From NCBI RefSeq assembly GCF_002982075.1, contig NZ_PUEJ01000004.1, positions 372,001 through 436,000 on the forward strand: DNA of 64,000 bases. The letters are read 5' to 3'. Below are positions 61,274 to 64,000 of the stretch, in pieces; within the stretch, counting starts at the first letter, position 1, and the number at the start of each line of letters is the position of its first letter. The notes below the pieces were generated by a model. It had not been told where the DNA came from, made no database searches, and saw only the letters and a program-made list of their open reading frames with translations. The position numbers and the translations under genes are program-made. Origin of the DNA: Labrys okinawensis. GTDB taxonomy: Bacteria > Pseudomonadota > Alphaproteobacteria > Rhizobiales > Labraceae.

Positions 61274-64000
61274 CTACGGCTTCAATTCCTGCTCCGACCC
61301 GGGTTTGGGTCCGAACAACAGGCGCTGATAGACGAGGCCGATGCCGATCAAGGCAACACCGAGCCCCATGAAGGACAAGGCGCGCCAGATGCCTTCCAGC
61401 TCCGACATGTCGAACAGGAAGGCTTTGGCGACCGCCAGCATGATCACGATGGCCGAGCCCAAGCGGATGGCCCGCACCTTCGCGCCGATGCCGAGGCCGA
61501 GCAGCACCAGGCCATAGAGCAGCCAGGCGATGGTATAGCCCCAGTTCTCGGCGGAGGAGACCGAGACGAAATCAGGCACGCCGTCGGCAAAGATCTTGCG
61601 CACCTCCAGCGTGACATAGGTGAAGCCGAGCACGAAGGCACAGATCCCGCATAGCAGCGCGAAGGGTGCGTTCTCCATCCCCGGGTTCTTCGGTTCATCC
61701 TTGCCGGCGCCGCGGCCATACCAGTGCCAGAACAGCGCCGCCGCTCCTGCCAGCAGCGCTGGCAGGGCATAGCCGGGCAGCAAGGTGTTGAAGAGGGCGC
61801 CGCCGCCGATCATCTCGCCGCTGACCACGGGATTGGCGGTGATCATTGGCCCCGAGACCGTCAGGGAAAGCGCGATGATGACGCTGATCGGTGCCGCTGC
61901 CCGGTAGACCGGGCTGGTGGTCGCCCCGGAGCGATAGACCAGCGCCATAGAGGCCGCAAAGGCGAGCGCGGTATAGAGTCCGGCCTCGGCGAGGGACATG
62001 CCGGGATGAGCGGCTTCCTCCGCTCCGCGCAGGCCGAGGCGGATGGCGAAGACCACCGCCACGCAGGCGAGCAGGATGGCACCGAAATCGAGGATGGCGG
62101 CTGGCATGTCGGCCTTGCGCCGGCGCAGGAGGATGCCGCCATAATAGAACGCCGCCGCCGGTATGGCATAGCGCAGCAGGATATCCTGCCAATCCGGGAA
62201 GCGCTCGAGGCCGGCGTCGGCCAGGGTCCAGGCTCCGCCCATGCGCGCCAGCACCAGCAGGACGAAGCCGGCGGCACACCAGCGCAGGGCAGGCAGCGGC
62301 CGCAGGGTGGAGACCCAGGCCGCACCGAGCGCCGACAGGCCGAAGGCCAGTGTGAGCGGGGAATCGGCGATCAGGAAGGTGAGCGTCAGCGCCACCGCCG
62401 AGGCGCTGGCCACGGCATGGAGGGAGGAGCCGGCTCCAGGTGTTCCGTCCTGCTCCGTCTGCGTCTCCAGCCGCAGGAAACGCTCGGTCGTCGCGGCAAA
62501 GAGCACCGCAAGACCGGCCGCCACGGCCCCGAAGGGCAGGCTGGCGCGCAGGCTCTCGATGCGCAGATAGGCGATGGCCAGCGCGAAGATCGGGGGCGCC
62601 GTCCCCGCCAGCGCCAGGGCCAGGGCCGGCCGTTGCGGCCTGGGATGGCGCATCAGGCTGATCGTGGTGGCCAGCAGCAGCACGGCAGCCGGAACGATCG
62701 CGATCTCGATATAGGCCTGGAGGGCATCCGGCATCAGGAAAGGCAGATAGAGGTGGCCCGGCACCACCACCAGCGGCTCGGCTGCGAGCTGCCCGTCGAT
62801 CGGCCAGATCCACAGGCAGGTGAGCCCAGCGAGGCCGGCAATCACGGCTGCCGGGGCAAGCGCGTCGAAGGCGAGCGCCGCCGCCAGCGCCAGTGCCATC
62901 ACGATCAGCAAGGTGGCAAGCGAGGCATGCCCGAACACGTCGGCGCCGGCGAAGGAGACGGCCAGGATCGCGAGGCCGGCGACCGCGCCCAGGCCGACGG
63001 GATCGAAGCTCTGATAGGCCTTGCCGTGATGAGGCTCGTAGATCAGCACCGCGCCGATCAGGGCCGACAAAGCGAGGATGTAGAACACCATGGCGCCGGT
63101 GTCCTCGCCCATGATGCTGCCCAGGACGAAGCCATAGCAGAAGGCGGCGAGACCGGCGGCGATGGCGAGCCAGCGCCAGAGCCGAATGCGGGCCAACATG
63201 AAGGCGGCTGCGGTCACCACCACGACATAAAGGGCGAGAGCCCAGGGGTTGGGCTGGTTCGAGGAGACCAGCAAGGGAGCGCCATAGGCGCCGACAAGGC
63301 CCAGCCCGGCGAGCCAGGGACCATGCAGCGCCGCCGCATACATGGTGGCGATGCCGACCAGGCCGAGCAGCACGAAGGCCTGGGCCGGGCTGAGGAATTC
63401 ATAGAGCGCATAGGCGGCATAGACGGTCGCAAACAGGGCGACCGTGCCCGCGGCCGTGACCACGCCGGGAATATAGACGGCCTGCCCTGCGGCGGGCGCC
63501 ACGGGACGGCGCCTCAGATATTCGCCACCCCCAATCAGGGCCAGGGAGAAAACGAGACCCGCCAGGATGCGCGCGCCGGGGCCGAGAAGCTCCTCCTCGA
63601 CGGCATACCGCACCAGGAAGGCACCGCCGAGCGCCAGCGCCAGCCCGCCCACCCAGACAGCCCAGCGCGTTCCGAGCTTCTCCTCCAGGCTGACCTTCGG
63701 CTTAGGGGGCGCCGAGCGGCGCGCGGCCTGCGCGGAAGCGGCCGCCACCGGCTCCGGCCGGGCCTGCGGCGGTGGCGGCTCGATGGCCGGCAGCGTCTCG
63801 GCTGGCACGGCAGCGGGAACCGGCGCAACCGCTTCCCGCACGGGCTCGGCGGCCTTTCTCTCCTCCGCCGGCGCTGCCGGCGTAGCGGCCCTCGCGGCAT
63901 CGACCGGCACCGGGCGTAGGCCCGCCAGATGGCGAACCCTTTCCTCCAGGTCCTGCACCCTGCGCCTGAGGCCGAGCGTCATTACGAAGGCGACGATCGC
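61274..64000 (-). CDS. DUF2339 polytopic membrane protein, 5' end cut by the window
   Basis: At least 908 residues in the window. A short N-terminal segment (LRRRVQDLEERVRHLAG, coiled-coil-like) is followed by an Ala/Pro-rich linker and then about 20-25 hydrophobic helices, the DUF2339 pattern (VSLEEKLGTRWAVWVGGLAL near the first membrane domain). Function unknown; some members are linked to envelope or exopolysaccharide traits. The frame is open to the right edge (AIVAFV before MTLGLRRR), and family members begin with a membrane segment there, so the start is outside. Confidence 0.85.
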   Translation of the reverse strand, partial: AIVAFVMTLGLRRRVQDLEERVRHLAGLRPVPVDAARAATPAAPAEERKAAEPVREAVAPVPAAVPAETLPAIEPPPPQARPEPVAAASAQAARRSAPPKPKVSLEEKLGTRWAVWVGGLALALGGAFLVRYAVEEELLGPGARILAGLVFSLALIGGGEYLRRRPVAPAAGQAVYIPGVVTAAGTVALFATVYAAYALYEFLSPAQAFVLLGLVGIATMYAAALHGPWLAGLGLVGAYGAPLLVSSNQPNPWALALYVVVVTAAAFMLARIRLWRWLAIAAGLAAFCYGFVLGSIMGEDTGAMVFYILALSALIGAVLIYEPHHGKAYQSFDPVGLGAVAGLAILAVSFAGADVFGHASLATLLIVMALALAAALAFDALAPAAVIAGLAGLTCLWIWPIDGQLAAEPLVVVPGHLYLPFLMPDALQAYIEIAIVPAAVLLLATTISLMRHPRPQRPALALALAGTAPPIFALAIAYLRIESLRASLPFGAVAAGLAVLFAATTERFLRLETQTEQDGTPGAGSSLHAVASASAVALTLTFLIADSPLTLAFGLSALGAAWVSTLRPLPALRWCAAGFVLLVLARMGGAWTLADAGLERFPDWQDILLRYAIPAAAFYYGGILLRRRKADMPAAILDFGAILLACVAVVFAIRLGLRGAEEAAHPGMSLAEAGLYTALAFAASMALVYRSGATTSPVYRAAAPISVIIALSLTVSGPMITANPVVSGEMIGGGALFNTLLPGYALPALLAGAAALFWHWYGRGAGKDEPKNPGMENAPFALLCGICAFVLGFTYVTLEVRKIFADGVPDFVSVSSAENWGYTIAWLLYGLVLLGLGIGAKVRAIRLGSAIVIMLAVAKAFLFDMSELEGIWRALSFMGLGVALIGIGLVYQRLLFGPKPGSEQELKP

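Noticed and set aside
61724..63919. 731-codon plus-strand frame opposite DUF2339
   Set aside because: Antisense to a clear membrane protein; its Gln/Arg/Gly-rich product is the complement of hydrophobic codons.

Overview
The window is 64 kb of high-GC (by eye about 64 %), densely coded chromosomal DNA from an alphaproteobacterium, most likely of the order Hyphomicrobiales (Rhizobiales). The case rests on linkage and families: pdxH, fabI, a histidine phosphatase, aroC, a DnaJ-like gene and ribB lie close together; a tlyA-dxs-xseB block is present; and TIGR02301, DUF1499, DUF1045, SRAP and DUF2339 proteins occur. At least 13 intergenic copies of a mosaic palindromic repeat recall the palindromic elements of rhizobial genomes. 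I cannot fix the genus. No rRNA, tRNA, CRISPR array, prophage or intact transposase was seen, so this is essentially core chromosome with small scars.

Layout. 0-8.2 kb: end of an outer-membrane barrel gene, EamA transporter with divergent WYL regulator, a GNAT remnant, GST, cold-shock protein, MBL hydrolase, DUF1499/HAD pair, DnaJ-like cochaperone, aroC. 8.5-12.6 kb: PsiF-like protein, histidine phosphatase, fabI, SDR, pdxH and a surface lipoprotein. 12.8-20.4 kb: small hypothetical genes separated by long non-coding stretches, an L,D-transpeptidase, a vWA-repeat protein, a GIY-YIG-like protein, DUF1330-like protein, an esterase and a small membrane protein. 20.6-28.8 kb: gamma-glutamyltransferase-like protein, DUF1045 protein, HxlR regulator with divergent oxidoreductase, DUF1007/NicO metal-efflux pair, a tiny sigma/anti-sigma pair and an HTH-ribB fusion. 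28.7-30.3 kb: a deletion scar joining a beheaded LysR gene to a beheaded molybdo-hydroxylase gene. 30.4-38.7 kb: Lrp regulator and ald, a sulfotransferase-DUF1232 fusion, Sua5-type synthase, acyl-CoA dehydrogenase, SDR, histone-deacetylase-like amidohydrolase. 39.1-48 kb: envelope and small secreted proteins, NUDIX, a SRAP protein lacking key catalytic residues, DD-carboxypeptidase, BKACE-like enzyme, D-2-hydroxyacid dehydrogenase, gluconokinase. 48.1-64 kb: RNA methyltransferase, tlyA, dxs, xseB, rhomboid protease, dihydroorotase, YgfZ, membrane protein, luciferase-like oxidoreductase, tag with an HD hydrolase and tyrosine phosphatase, and the start of a DUF2339 membrane protein.

What works together. 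FabI, PdxH, AroC, RibB and Dxs supply lipid, PLP, aromatic, flavin and isoprenoid precursors. Lrp/ald and HxlR/oxidoreductase are divergent regulator-target pairs with palindromes between them. DUF1007/NicO, sigma/anti-sigma, DUF1499/HAD, NUDIX/TIGR02301, dxs/tlyA and tag/HD/PTP are tightly spaced and probably co-transcribed.

Most interesting signals: (1) an N-terminal Cro-like HTH fused to RibB, with two perfect palindromes upstream and a strong internal ribosome site and GTG at the start of the enzyme domain; (2) a SRAP protein with Thr, Gln and Gly where Cys2, Glu and His are expected; (3) the mosaic repeat family, which forms the 3' end of two genes; (4) the LysR/molybdo-hydroxylase deletion scar. 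I found no clear multi-gene system that looks wholly new.
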